DNA from: Aldehydirespirator sp965116965
GTDB taxonomy: Bacteria > Actinomycetota > Acidimicrobiia > Acidimicrobiales > Aldehydirespiratoraceae
Length of the DNA stretch: 64,000 nucleotides
Reading direction: 5' to 3'
Assembly: GCA_965116965.1 (NCBI GenBank)
Contig: OZ220743.1
Coordinates: forward strand, 1,736,001 to 1,800,000
In this document: positions 8,137 through 16,174 of the stretch, in pieces
Layout: every line of letters starts with the position of its first letter
How positions within the stretch are numbered: the stretch's first letter is position 1
Translations under genes and position numbers: made by a program
The notes under the pieces: generated by a model
Told to the model about the DNA's origin: nothing
Databases searched by the model: none
Seen by the model: only the letters and a program-made list of their open reading frames with translations

Positions 8137-8210
8137 TGTGAACGGGGCCGCGAGGTCCGGCTATACATCCAGCAATGCGAACAGCTCGCAACGGCGAGAT
8201 CGAGATCGTC
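8137..8210 (+). other. Duplicated promoter and 5' end of the alpha/beta hydrolase gene
   Basis: About 74 bp match 13522-13597: gtgaacggggccgcgag, ccggctatacatccagcaat, then gctcgcaacggcgag. In this copy the sequence after ATG is altered (gcgaacagctcgc), so no hydrolase is encoded. It includes the tataca -10 box, so it may still fire as a promoter. Confidence 0.75.
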
Positions 8211-8308
8211 TGCGGGGGATTACTTACGTGTGTAGCCACGGAGCGGCCAGGGTCTGAGCCGGCCGCTCCGCTGGACGCCCGCCGACTGCCCCTCTAGCCT
8301 GCTGGCAG

Positions 8309-8449
8309 CCGTATCAGCACCGCGGGCCCCGCCGTAGGGGCCTCGCGTCCAGACCTTCCCAGGCGGGCCGAGGATGCCGCCCATGGCTCCCCTCGGGTCC
8401 GGCGCACGGTGTTGATACGGCTCAGCATCCAGCCCGCTTCGAGGGGAGC
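8309..8449 (+). promoter_or_regulatory. Nested inverted repeats in the leader of a small membrane-protein gene
   Basis: Two nested stems are visible: ccgtatcagcaccg (8309-8322) with cggtgttgatacgg (8408-8421, one mismatch), and ggctcccctcg (8384-8394) with cgaggggagcc (8438-8448). The right arm of the second stem contains the GGGGAG ribosome-binding site of the gene starting at 8454, so folding would hide it. This could be a translation-controlling leader. It could also be the end of a small mobile element. Confidence 0.5.
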
Positions 8450-8453
8450 CACC

Positions 8454-8627
8454 ATGCCCGCAGATCAGACCGTCACCGACGAGGCCCTGGAGGTGCTCGA
8501 GGCCATCCTCAACCGGATCGACCGCGTCGACGACTGGACCTACAAGCTGTTCGTGTGGGTCCGGGGGGCGATCATCGCCCTACTGGTGCTGGGCGCCCTC
8601 TCGATCCTGAGCGTCGCCAGCATCTAG
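8454..8627 (+). CDS. Small single-pass membrane protein
   Basis: This is a 57-residue protein of unknown function. Residues 1-30 are an acidic amphipathic stretch (TDEALEVLEAILNRIDRVDD), followed by WTYKLFVWVRG and one transmembrane helix (AIIALLVLGALSILSVAS). The ATG at 8454 has GGGGAG six bases upstream; an earlier in-frame ATG at 8409 lacks a site. It has the general shape of a small phage-type membrane protein (holin-like) or of a coiled-coil anchor. The neighbour on the other strand also encodes a coiled coil. Confidence 0.6.
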   Translation: MPADQTVTDEALEVLEAILNRIDRVDDWTYKLFVWVRGAIIALLVLGALSILSVASI

Positions 8628-8715
8628 CGGCGACACCAGGGCCCTGCCGGCCCTCTCCCAGGTCTCCCTGTCGATCAGGGGCTCGTCGAGCGGCAAGCCC
8701 TCGAAGGGCTCGGGG

Positions 8716-8955
8716 TCAGGAGCCATCGCCGTTGAGGCTCTCGCGGATCAACTTCTCCAGGGCCTCGAACCGCTGGTCCATCTTGGCCTCCAGGCAGGTG
8801 AGCCGCTCACTGTGGGCCTGCTGCCAGGCGAGGATGCTGACAAGGCTCGCCTGCATCGCGTCCTGCTTGCCCTCGACCCGCTCCAGGCGCTGATCGATAG
8901 AGGTGACGCGGCGCTCCAGCGTGCCCACCCGGTCCTCTATTGTGCGGGTAACCAT
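8716..8955 (-). CDS. Small coiled-coil protein
   Basis: This 79-residue protein is almost entirely heptad repeats (EDRVGTLERRVTSIDQRLER, then DAMQASLVSILAWQQAHSER and LEAKMDQRFEALEKLIRES). No signal peptide or membrane segment is seen. The start ATG at 8955 has GAGGTG upstream on its strand. It resembles, in composition only, the coiled-coil protein at 59333-59914. The function is unknown. Confidence 0.65.
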   Translation of the reverse strand: MVTRTIEDRVGTLERRVTSIDQRLERVEGKQDAMQASLVSILAWQQAHSERLTCLEAKMDQRFEALEKLIRESLNGDGS

Positions 8956-9017
8956 TGTTCACCTCGTTCGTGGCACCCTCACGTCCATGGTACCACTTAC
9001 CACTCACCAGGTTGCAC

Positions 9018-10036
9018 TCACTGGCCGACAAGCTCACGCCATGGGAGTCTCCGCCCGCTCATCGCCGCAGTGGCCGTGGCCATGCGGCGGGCGACGTGCC
9101 GGCTGCGGTTGTTGAACCGGAAGGCGTGCTCCTCGACGTATCGGTGGAGATGGTCGTCCGACCACCAATGGTACGTGCCGACGTAGCAGCGCTTCAAGCC
9201 TGACCAGAAGTTCTCCAAGCCGTTCGTGTGGACGTCCCCCCGGACGTACTCGCCGACCGAGTGGATGACCTTGTGGTGGTCGTAGCCGATCTGCCACAGG
9301 GTGTCGTAGATGTTGGAGCCGTCGGTGTGGACCGTGCCTCCGGGCTGGACCACGGCTGCCACCATGGCTGTCGCTATGGCCTTGGTGACCGCATGCACGG
9401 GAGTCGCGGCCACCTTGCCGGTCGCGTTGTCGCGGAAGCACCCCGCGCGCCTACCGCGCGGGGTAGGGGCATTACCGTCGCGGCCACCTTGCCGGTCGCG
9501 TTGTCGCGGAAGCCCATCACCGGCGTCTTGCTCGAGAGGCCACTGTGGATGGTGCGCTTGCGGATGTGCTTGAAGCGGTCCTTGCCGCCGATGTACGTCT
9601 CGTCCACCTGGACCGGGCCCTCGAAGCCGGGCAGCGATCCCGCCTCCAGCGCCCTGCGGATGCGGTGGGCGAGGTGCCAGGCCGACTTCTGCGTGATGCC
9701 GAGGTCGGCGGCCAGCTGGATGCTGCTGCGGCCCTTCGGGTTGGACACGATCAGGAACAGGCCCAGCAGCCAGGTCTGGGGCCCCAGCTTCGTGTCGTGC
9801 ATCGGGGTGTCCGTCGTGTGGCTGAAGTGCCTCCGGCAATCCTTGCAGCGCCAGGGCTGGGGACGCCTGGACTTGACGTCTGAGACTCGGTCGGAGTCGC
9901 AGTGCGGGCAGCGGATGCCGTCCGGCCAGCGCCAGGCGACGAACTGGGCCTCGGCCTCGATGTCCGAGGGGTAGAGCCGGAAGAACTCGGTGAGGCTCAT
10001 CCCGTTGTTCACGATCTCGTAGGGCTTCTGTGTCAT
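9018..10036 (-). pseudogene. IS1595-family transposase, broken by a 74 bp insertion
   Basis: The N-terminal part has a zinc ribbon (CPHCDSD ... WRCKDCRRHFS), a helix-turn-helix (SSIQLAADLGITQKSAWHLA) and the first catalytic block VQVDETYIGGKD. The C-terminal part, in another frame, has TVHTDGSNIYDTLWQ and DVHTNGLENFWSGLKR. The two parts are separated at 9403-9513, where a 37 bp stretch is repeated with 37 bp of new DNA between the copies; the net gain of 74 bp shifts the frame. Apart from this the gene looks full length. Terminal inverted repeats were not identified with confidence. Confidence 0.9.
9403..9513. repeat. 37 bp direct repeat bracketing a perfect hairpin inside the transposase gene
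   Basis: gtcgcggccaccttgccggt... (37 bp) occurs at 9403-9439 and 9477-9513. The 37 bp between them starts with a perfect 10 bp inverted repeat, accccgcgcg-cctac-cgcgcggggt (9440-9464). The arrangement looks like insertion of a small hairpin-bearing element with duplication of a long target, or a templated repair event. Confidence 0.85.
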
Positions 10037-10069
10037 GCCCCCATTCTCCCACGGGGGTATGACACAGAA
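10027..10069. promoter_or_regulatory. Hairpin over the transposase start codon
   Basis: tctgtgtcatgccccc (10027-10042) pairs with gggggtatgacacaga with one mismatch. The stem covers the start codon (10034-10036) and leader of the IS1595-type transposase, so it could limit translation or form part of the IS end. The remaining 190 bp to the next gene hold no further gene that I can support. Confidence 0.5.
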
Positions 10070-10260
10070 TGTGACCCTGACCTGCGGTTTGGCTAGAGAG
10101 GTAAGTAATTGCCTTTGTTGGGGACTTATATACTTAAGTTGCGGGACAACTTGAATCACTGTCTAGCCGGTCCGGGTCGGCACAGAGGCAGCGACCGGCA
10201 CCGAAGGCGCGGTTGCGGCGTGTTCTAGTCATTGGCGACCTCTGGACCTTGATCGTTTGT

Positions 10261-12368
10261 TTATTCTTCGGAAGCCGTCAGGTACAGCCAGTCGGTCCAG
10301 GGGCCTTCTACTCTTTTAGGCGCCGTTAGACGCACCTGCATCCTGACCCTGACTTGCCGCCCGGACCCGTCCAAGTTGTGAAAAGCGTCGACGTCGACGA
10401 TAGACGCCCGTTCAATCAATACCTGCCACTGGCCGCCTGAGAGGTCCATCTCGACATGGGGGAGGCGCCGTTGTATGCCCTGGAGGAAGTTGCCGGGGCT
10501 GTCCGGGTCGGAAACCTGGATGTCTATCTTATACTCATGACCCCGCTCAAAGGCCCAGCCGATTTTAAGAGCCAGTCGGCCATCTGAGAGCAGGTGGCCG
10601 TCTTCGTCAAGGTTAGTCAGGCGGGTCCGGTGTTCGTGTATCTTCGGAGCGAAGGGCAAGCGCCACTGCTGTTCTAAGCCCCGGGACCAGGGGCCTTCGG
10701 CGCAAGTGCTGGCCTCGACAGTGTAGACATAGCCTTTGGCTTCAGGGGTTTTGTCATTGTCGGTCAAGGAATAGCGCCATTTGCCGTCAAGTCTAGGAAG
10801 GTCGTTGGCCTCATCTCTGGTCTGGTCTGTCTGTTCTACGGGAAGGGCGACTGAAACCTTGCTGGTGTCGTGGGTTCCCTGTCCCCGGGTGTCAACTATG
10901 ATCGAGCCGAAATCCCAGGCCGGGGAGCGAGTAATGCGGTAGTGGGAAACCTCCCGGATACGCCAGACCTCCTCTTTGTTTATGCGGCGGTTGGTCTTTG
11001 TCAAATAGGGAGCGTCCCAGCGGACAATGCCGTCGTCGTCGAGATAGTCAGGCTGCCAGTAGCCCGGGGCGTCCGGGTCGACTTTGGGTTCGTGGTTCGG
11101 CTCCGCCCAGGCAAAGTTGCCGACCTTAATCCAGTCTTTGAGAGCGACCGGGGCGGAGGTCGCCCGGCAGCCCAGAGGCTCGGGGTTGTAGGGGCCGAGA
11201 GAGGTTATCGAAAAGCTGTATTCGGCGGCCTTGGCGTCGGTGTCGATGGCCTTAACGGTAATCGTAATCGAGTCGCCCTCGGCGAATGAGCCGGGGACCC
11301 GGCCGGACAGGGTTAAAGCGGCCGAATCGAAGGCCAGCCAGTCGGCCTCGGGGGGCTTGATGACACTCCAGGTCAGGGTTTGCCCGTCCGGGTCAACAAT
11401 CGTTCCGGCAAGCGGATAGTAGACTTGAAAGTTCGTATTAACCGACTCATCGGTTATCGCCCGGACCACTTTCGGCGTTCCGGCCGCAGTCTGCAATAAG
11501 AATTCGTCTTCTTTGGGCGGAATGACAATTAATGTCGGCGGCGGCGGGTTGTCGTCGCCTCCGGGCGGGTTGTCGTTGCCTCTGGGCGTGTCGCCCCCAC
11601 CGGGCGGGTTCCCGTCGTCGATGAGACTCTCAGAGTTCAGCGACTCCAGCGCGGCCTGCCGTTCTGCTGCGTAATCGTCGGCCCGCACCAGCAGCAACGC
11701 CATCTGAGCCCGTGGGGTGGCCCGCTGGGGGCAGAAGCGCAGCGGTTCCGTCGCGCACCCCGCGGTGATCCCCGCGGAGAACAAGGCGTCGATGTCGGCG
11801 CTGTGAATGCCGCCGACGGCCACATCGGTGAACCCGGCCGGGTCGGCGGACTCCAGATCGTACGCATGCGCCAGCAACGTGGCCGTCTGGGCGCGGGTGA
11901 CGTGCCCGTCGGGGCAGTAGCTCAGCGGAACGGTCGAACAGCCCGCTGTGATACCTAGAGCTGCGAACCTCTCAATGAACGCCGCCTGGGGATGGTCCCC
12001 GTCCACATCGCTGAAACGGGTGGCCTTCACCACGGGCGGGTCTGTCCCGTCGATGAGGCGGACCAGCCACACGGCCATGTGGGCGCGTGTCAGCGGCTCC
12101 TGCGGGCAGAAGTGGTCCTGGTCCTGTCCGCACAATGTGCCGTCGAAGACGCCCCGGCTGTCGAGAGCGTGAACCGCGGCGCTGCTTGCGCCGTCATGAG
12201 GCACATCAGGCAGACCTTCATGGCCGGACGCAGCCGACGGGGGGGGGGGGCAACCGCGAGCAGCGCTGCCGTCATAGCGGCCGTTACAAGGAAGCGGAGC
12301 GTGCCGGCGGGCGCGGCGATGCGAGGAACGAAGAGGCTGCCACTAGTTGACGACGGACAACCAGCCAT
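10261..12368 (-). CDS. Secreted SLH-domain protein, out of frame at a 12 bp C tract (probable phase-variable gene)
   Basis: From the ATG at 12368 the frame encodes a signal peptide (SGSLFVPRIAAPAGTLRFLV, TAAMTAALLAVAP) and then enters a run of 12 C on the coding strand (plus strand 12239-12250). With 12 C the frame goes wrong. With 13 (or 10) it continues as PSAASGHEGLPDVPHDG into the remaining 640 residues, giving a protein of about 700 residues. These hold three S-layer homology repeats (each with GTLCGQDQDHFCPQEPLTRA-like or GITAGC...CP...TRAQ signatures), a linker rich in Gly, Asp and Pro, an Ig/cadherin-like domain (AGTIVDPDGQTLTWSVI ... LSGRVPGSFAEGD), and two further beta-rich regions. 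It likely acts as a cell-surface anchored protein. A homopolymer miscount in the assembly is the main alternative to real phase variation. Confidence 0.8.
12239..12250. repeat. Homopolymer tract, 12 G (12 C on coding strand)
   Basis: It lies exactly at the signal-peptide/mature-protein junction of the SLH gene. Reading with 13 joins the signal peptide to the SLH domains; 12 does not. Confidence 0.9.
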
Positions 12369-12374
12369 ATGAAC

Positions 12375-12380
12375 AGCATA
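12375..12380 (-). promoter_or_regulatory. -10 box for a leaderless SLH-gene transcript
   Basis: On the minus strand TATGCT is followed by gttcat and then ATG, the spacing of a leaderless start. This supports 12368 as the start codon. No clear -35 box was found. The other 270 bp up to the SLH/protease pseudogene hold no gene that I can support. Confidence 0.45.
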
Positions 12381-12642
12381 GCACAGACGTATGTTCTGTT
12401 CATCATGGAACCGAAATTGCATGCAAGGCGCCATCTGGTGCAGCCTGGGCGAGGTCGGCGCACGGGGCCTCGGGTCCGCTCCGGCTAGCCGCTCGTGGCC
12501 TCCAGGCCGCAAGCTCCGTCGCCGTCGTCACACGGTGCCTACGTGCGGGCCAAGGCCCGCGGCGTGGCCGCGCTGCCCGCCCGCATCGGCCGCTGGCCAG
12601 GTATAGATCAAATCGCCACCCTGCATCAACGGCCACCCCGCG

Positions 12643-13345
12643 GGGGCGCAGGTTGGGGGCTTGTCCGATGTGGCTGAGGACCTGTATTACTCGCAGCCGG
12701 TGGCTGATCTGGCTGCCTGGGGTGTGTTGGCGGGCACCGAGTGCGCTGAGGGGTTCTGCCCCGACGAGGAGATCGATCGCAAGACGATGGCGGTGTGGGT
12801 GGTGCGGATCCTTGATGGCGAGGATCCGTCGCCGGTTCTTCGGTCGCGTTTCGGCGATGTGGACTCCGACAGTTTCTATGGGTCGTTCATCGAGCGGATG
12901 GCGGAACTCGGAGTCACCTCAGGATGCGGTGACGGAGCGGACTTCTGCCCGCATCGCAGCGTGTCCCGCGCCCAGATGGCGGCGTTCCTGTCGAGGGCTT
13001 ACAAGGCGTCCTCCATGTCGCCGCCGCAGAATGGGAGTCCCAGGCTCGGAGCCTGGAGTCGCTTTGGCAGGCTGAGAAGGACGGGGACGATGTTCCGTGC
13101 GGGACAGCCTCCTTGCCGGAGGGCTCCTCCCAGAAGACAGCGTTGATCGTCGCCGATCTCTCGGTGGGGGCAACCGACACCCACGGCTTCGCCCGAAGAC
13201 CCAGCGGACCCGCGTGGGTAGCCCACCGAAGAAACTATCCGGACGAGCCGTACCGCTTCGATCGGGACCGGTACTGGATCGCCGCCGCGCACGAGATCGG
13301 TCACTCCGTGTACAACCTCCGGCACCCGTGGAAAGAGTGGAGGTC
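12643..13345 (+). pseudogene. Degenerate paralogue of the SLH-metalloprotease at 18474
   Basis: The 5' part (12661 to about 13008) encodes two SLH repeats closely similar to the intact gene (SDVAEDLYYSQPVADLAAWG, GDVDSDSFYGSFIERMAELG). At AFLSRAYK it jumps to sequence that corresponds to about 360 bp further on in the intact gene and is now out of frame (SSMSPPQNGSPRLGAWSRFG). In another frame, from about 13113, it encodes the protease block (TALIVADLSVGATDTHGFAR, YWIAAAHEIGHSVYNLRHPW), which retains HEIGH. The signal peptide, the third SLH repeat and everything after the protease core are missing. It is therefore a remnant made by an internal deletion and truncation. Confidence 0.85.
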
Positions 13346-13546
13346 GTTTGTAGAGCCGACGCAACCAAACAAGATATGTGGTGCCGCGCAGACGGCCTCC
13401 ACCCGTTTGACGTGGAGCGCGTGCAAGACTGAGCCGCGTCAGCGAGTGGACCCTACCGCGCCCCGGATCGTCATCCGGGCCTGCCAACCTGGCCTGGTCC
13501 CTACCTGCTGCGCAATCGTGGAGTGAGCGGGGCCGCGAGTTCCGGC

Positions 13547-13559
13547 TATACATCCAGCA
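13547..13559 (+). promoter_or_regulatory. -10 box for a leaderless hydrolase transcript
   Basis: TATACA (13547-13552) is followed by seven bases and the hydrolase ATG, and no ribosome-binding site is present, as in leaderless actinobacterial genes. The same box is duplicated at about 8161. Confidence 0.5.
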
Positions 13560-14387
13560 ATGAAGAAAGCTCGCAACGGCGAGGTCGAGATCGCCTACGA
13601 GACTGTCGGCACCGAGGGCGATCCTGCGCTGATCCTGCTCCACGGCCTCGGTTCGAGCATGCTCGTGTGGCCCGAGGAGATGTGCGCCGGATTTGTCGAC
13701 CGCGGCTTCTTCGTGCTGCGCATGGACCACCGCGACTCGGGGCTGTCCACGGTGCTGCCCGACGGCGCCCGCTACACGCTCGGACACATGGCCGGCGACG
13801 CGATGGCGGTACTCGACGCGGCCGGCTGCGACCGGGCCGTCGTCTGCGGCTACTCGCTCGGGGGAATGGTGGCCCAGGCCGCGGCGGCCTCCTTCGCTGC
13901 GAGGGTGGCCGGGCTCGTCTCGATCTCCTCGCACACCGGAGAGCCGGGTGTCGGCGATCCCACTCCCGAGGCCCTGGCCGCCCTTACCGCTCCCCCCGCG
14001 GCCACCGTCTCCGAGCAGATCGAGGTGGATCTGGCCGGCTACCGGATCTGGTCCAGTCCCGAGTGGCGCAACGAGCAGGCCGAGCGTGAGTACCTGGAGC
14101 ACAGCTACCGGCGGGCGTGGCATCCGGGCGCGTCCGAGCGCCAGTTCAAGGCCGCAGCCCGCAGCGGCAGCCGGGCCGACCGGTTGCGAGGCCTCGATAT
14201 TCCCACCCTGGTGATCCACGGAAGCGCCGATCCGCTGATCACACCCGACGCAGGCCGTCGCACCGCCGAGCTGGTGCCGGGCGCCGAGTACCTGGAAATC
14301 GAGGGCATGGGCCACGATCTGCCGCCCCAGGTGTGGGCTCCGATAATCAGCGCCGTCACCGCCCTGGCGGCCCGCATCGCCTGGTGA
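13560..14387 (+). CDS. Alpha/beta hydrolase
   Basis: This is a 275-residue soluble alpha/beta-fold hydrolase. It has the oxyanion motif LLHGLGSS, the nucleophile elbow GYSLGG (Ser about residue 100), the acid in LVIHGSADPLITP and the catalytic His in EGMGHDLPP. The sequence DHRDSGLS is typical of the esterase / haloperoxidase-like subgroup (RsbQ or aclacinomycin-esterase type). No signal peptide is present. The substrate is unknown. Fragments of this gene occur at 7207, 8137 and 15975, so it or its relatives have been copied repeatedly nearby. Confidence 0.88.
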   Translation: MKKARNGEVEIAYETVGTEGDPALILLHGLGSSMLVWPEEMCAGFVDRGFFVLRMDHRDSGLSTVLPDGARYTLGHMAGDAMAVLDAAGCDRAVVCGYSLGGMVAQAAAASFAARVAGLVSISSHTGEPGVGDPTPEALAALTAPPAATVSEQIEVDLAGYRIWSSPEWRNEQAEREYLEHSYRRAWHPGASERQFKAAARSGSRADRLRGLDIPTLVIHGSADPLITPDAGRRTAELVPGAEYLEIEGMGHDLPPQVWAPIISAVTALAARIAW

Positions 14388-14524
14388 CGGCGCTACGCGG
14401 CCTCGGAATCAGCGGGCCGGTCGAGGGTAGGTCGCTCTCGCCTGACTGCGGAGTGATCCTCGGCATGGACAACCCATGATCACCCGACGCCGCACGCTCG
14501 AGAGCCGTCTCCGGCGCCGAGCCT

Positions 14525-15787
14525 TCAGGCGCCGGGCGGCGGGGCTTGGGGAACATGCAGCGAGCCGGCCGCGACCGACCGCCGCACCCATGCCCCGATT
14601 GCCGGGTGAGCCAACTTCAACCGGCCCCGGCCGCCGGGGCTGGCCATGCCCGACAACAGCAGCCGCCTGCGATACGCGCTAGCGCTGTTCTTGCCGATGG
14701 CGGCCTCCTCGCACACGGCGGCGACCCGTGGCGACTCCTCGCTCTCGGCTAGTGCAGCCATGGCGGCCAGGAAGCGTTTGTCGGTGTCCGACAGACCCCG
14801 CCATGTGGGGGCGAACAGGTGGTCTTCCAAGGACTCATCGGCCTCAGCGACAGCCTTCCTGGCGTGTTCGACGGTGATCGGCCGGCCCGGACCGCCCGCG
14901 GCACGCCACATCTTGTCTCCCACGAGTTGGAGCATGTACGGATGGCCGGACACGGCCGAGCCGGCTGTGTCCAGAGCGTCCTCGCTGATGCGGCCCCCGT
15001 GCATCTGGATCGGCTCTCGCAGTCCCCGCCGTGTCTCCGGCTCGGACAACGGGTCCACCTTGTGCATGGCAAGGCGTTGCAGGAAGGTCGATTTCCGATC
15101 AGCCAGCAGCGTCTCGGTGACATAGGGCAGTGCCGCCCCCAAGAACACCAGCGCCTGCCGCTCCCGCTTTGCGATGTGCTGGATGTACGAGCCGAGCCGG
15201 CGGGCCTTGGCCAGCGGGATCGCATGCATCTCGTCCATGGTGAGCAGCACACGGACGCCGATCCGGTCGGCGGCGGCCGCGAGCTCTCCCAGGTCGCGTC
15301 GGAGGTCGTCTCCGTAGCTCGTCCGTCTCAGGTCAGGTCTCTCCGTGAATGAGACACCGGCCGACAAGCCTCCGACGCCCACGCTCATTCCCGACGCCTG
15401 CCTTCCGGCCGGCTCGCCATGAACGTCTGCCATAGTGCCTTGCGCCTGCAGAACCGCCTTGTGCGTCTCTGCAATCGGGTCGCCGTCGGTGCCCGCGACC
15501 GCCAGGACCAGCCAACCCCGCTCTTCTCGAGCAGCATCCTCGATCTCGTTCAGCAAGACGGTCTTGCCCATACCCCGCGGGGCGAGCAGCACGTTCGCTC
15601 CGCCCTCGCCGGCAGGGTCGCCGGCCAACAGGGTGCACACCTCGCGGATCAGTTCGTCTCTGCCCACCAAGCACGGCGGCGTGCTGCCGAATCCCGGAGT
15701 GAACGGAAGTGCCGCCGGGACATCCGGTTCGTCTGGAAAATAGCGGGGCCGGTCTCCGTTCACTCTTGCAGCATACCCAAGCTTCAT
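14525..15787 (-). CDS. AAA/STAND-type ATPase
   Basis: This 420-residue cytoplasmic protein has an N-terminal P-loop (LLAPRGMGKTVLLNEI, near residue 70), Walker B in VRVLLTMDEMHAIPLAK, and a sensor-like ALVFLGAALPYV. A helical lid contains GHPYMLQLVGDKMW, as in AAA_16/AAA_22 ATPases. The C-terminal 80 residues look like a winged helix (AAIGKNSASAYRRRLLLSGM). Such proteins act as signal-dependent ATPases or as partners of mobile elements. No partner gene is next to it. The ATG at 15787 is weakly preceded by AAGAAG. It is the only gene on this strand between two genes transcribed the other way. Confidence 0.75.
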   Translation of the reverse strand: MKLGYAARVNGDRPRYFPDEPDVPAALPFTPGFGSTPPCLVGRDELIREVCTLLAGDPAGEGGANVLLAPRGMGKTVLLNEIEDAAREERGWLVLAVAGTDGDPIAETHKAVLQAQGTMADVHGEPAGRQASGMSVGVGGLSAGVSFTERPDLRRTSYGDDLRRDLGELAAAADRIGVRVLLTMDEMHAIPLAKARRLGSYIQHIAKRERQALVFLGAALPYVTETLLADRKSTFLQRLAMHKVDPLSEPETRRGLREPIQMHGGRISEDALDTAGSAVSGHPYMLQLVGDKMWRAAGGPGRPITVEHARKAVAEADESLEDHLFAPTWRGLSDTDKRFLAAMAALAESEESPRVAAVCEEAAIGKNSASAYRRRLLLSGMASPGGRGRLKLAHPAIGAWVRRSVAAGSLHVPQAPPPGA

Positions 15788-15809
15788 TGGCTTCTTTTTT
15801 TTGTCCTGT

Positions 15810-15832
15810 CTTCACTATCTTCACTATCTTCT
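15810..15832 (-). promoter_or_regulatory. 9 bp direct repeats upstream of the ATPase gene
   Basis: ttcactatc occurs twice in tandem with a partial third copy, preceded by a run of eight T. Tandem 9 bp repeats just upstream of a start codon could be operator half-sites; there is no other evidence. Confidence 0.3.
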
Positions 15833-15850
15833 TTTCGTTCCACATCTGTC

Positions 15851-16068
15851 CAGGCGGCCGCATCGAAGATGATGAGCCGTCCGGATGGCGGCGGTCGGGT
15901 CTCCCGAGGGGTGCGGAACCGGCCGGATTTCCGACAGACGGGAGCCGGCAGAGACTGCGGGAGGATCCCATGATGTGCCCACCCTGGTGATCCTCGGGGG
16001 CGCCGATCCGCTGATCGCCCCCGACGCCGACCGCCGGACCGCCGAGCCGGTCCCGGGCGCCGGTCGCG
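15851..16068 (+). other. Composite of two duplicated gene fragments
   Basis: Bases 15851-15972 match 20506-20626, the 120 bp leader of the CoA-transferase gene (gatgatgagccgtcc, ggccggatt, gactgcgggaggatcccatg). Straight after the ATG at 15970 the sequence switches to a copy of the 3' third of the hydrolase gene (cccaccctggtgatcc, gccgatccgctgatc; compare 14205-14290). No intact product is encoded. The rest of the 390 bp gap up to 16175 has no gene that I can support. Confidence 0.8.
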
Positions 16069-16174
16069 ATCCCGGTACACAACCGCTCGGCCGGTCGCTT
16101 GTGAGCCGGGTTGACTCCGCTGCGTCGCCGTAGTATGCATTTCCGCACTTGGACAACTGCGAGAGGGAAGCCGC

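Noticed and set aside
9440..9464. GC-rich palindrome that resembles a CRISPR repeat hairpin
   Set aside because: It occurs once, has no spacer array and no cas genes nearby, and lies inside a broken transposase gene.
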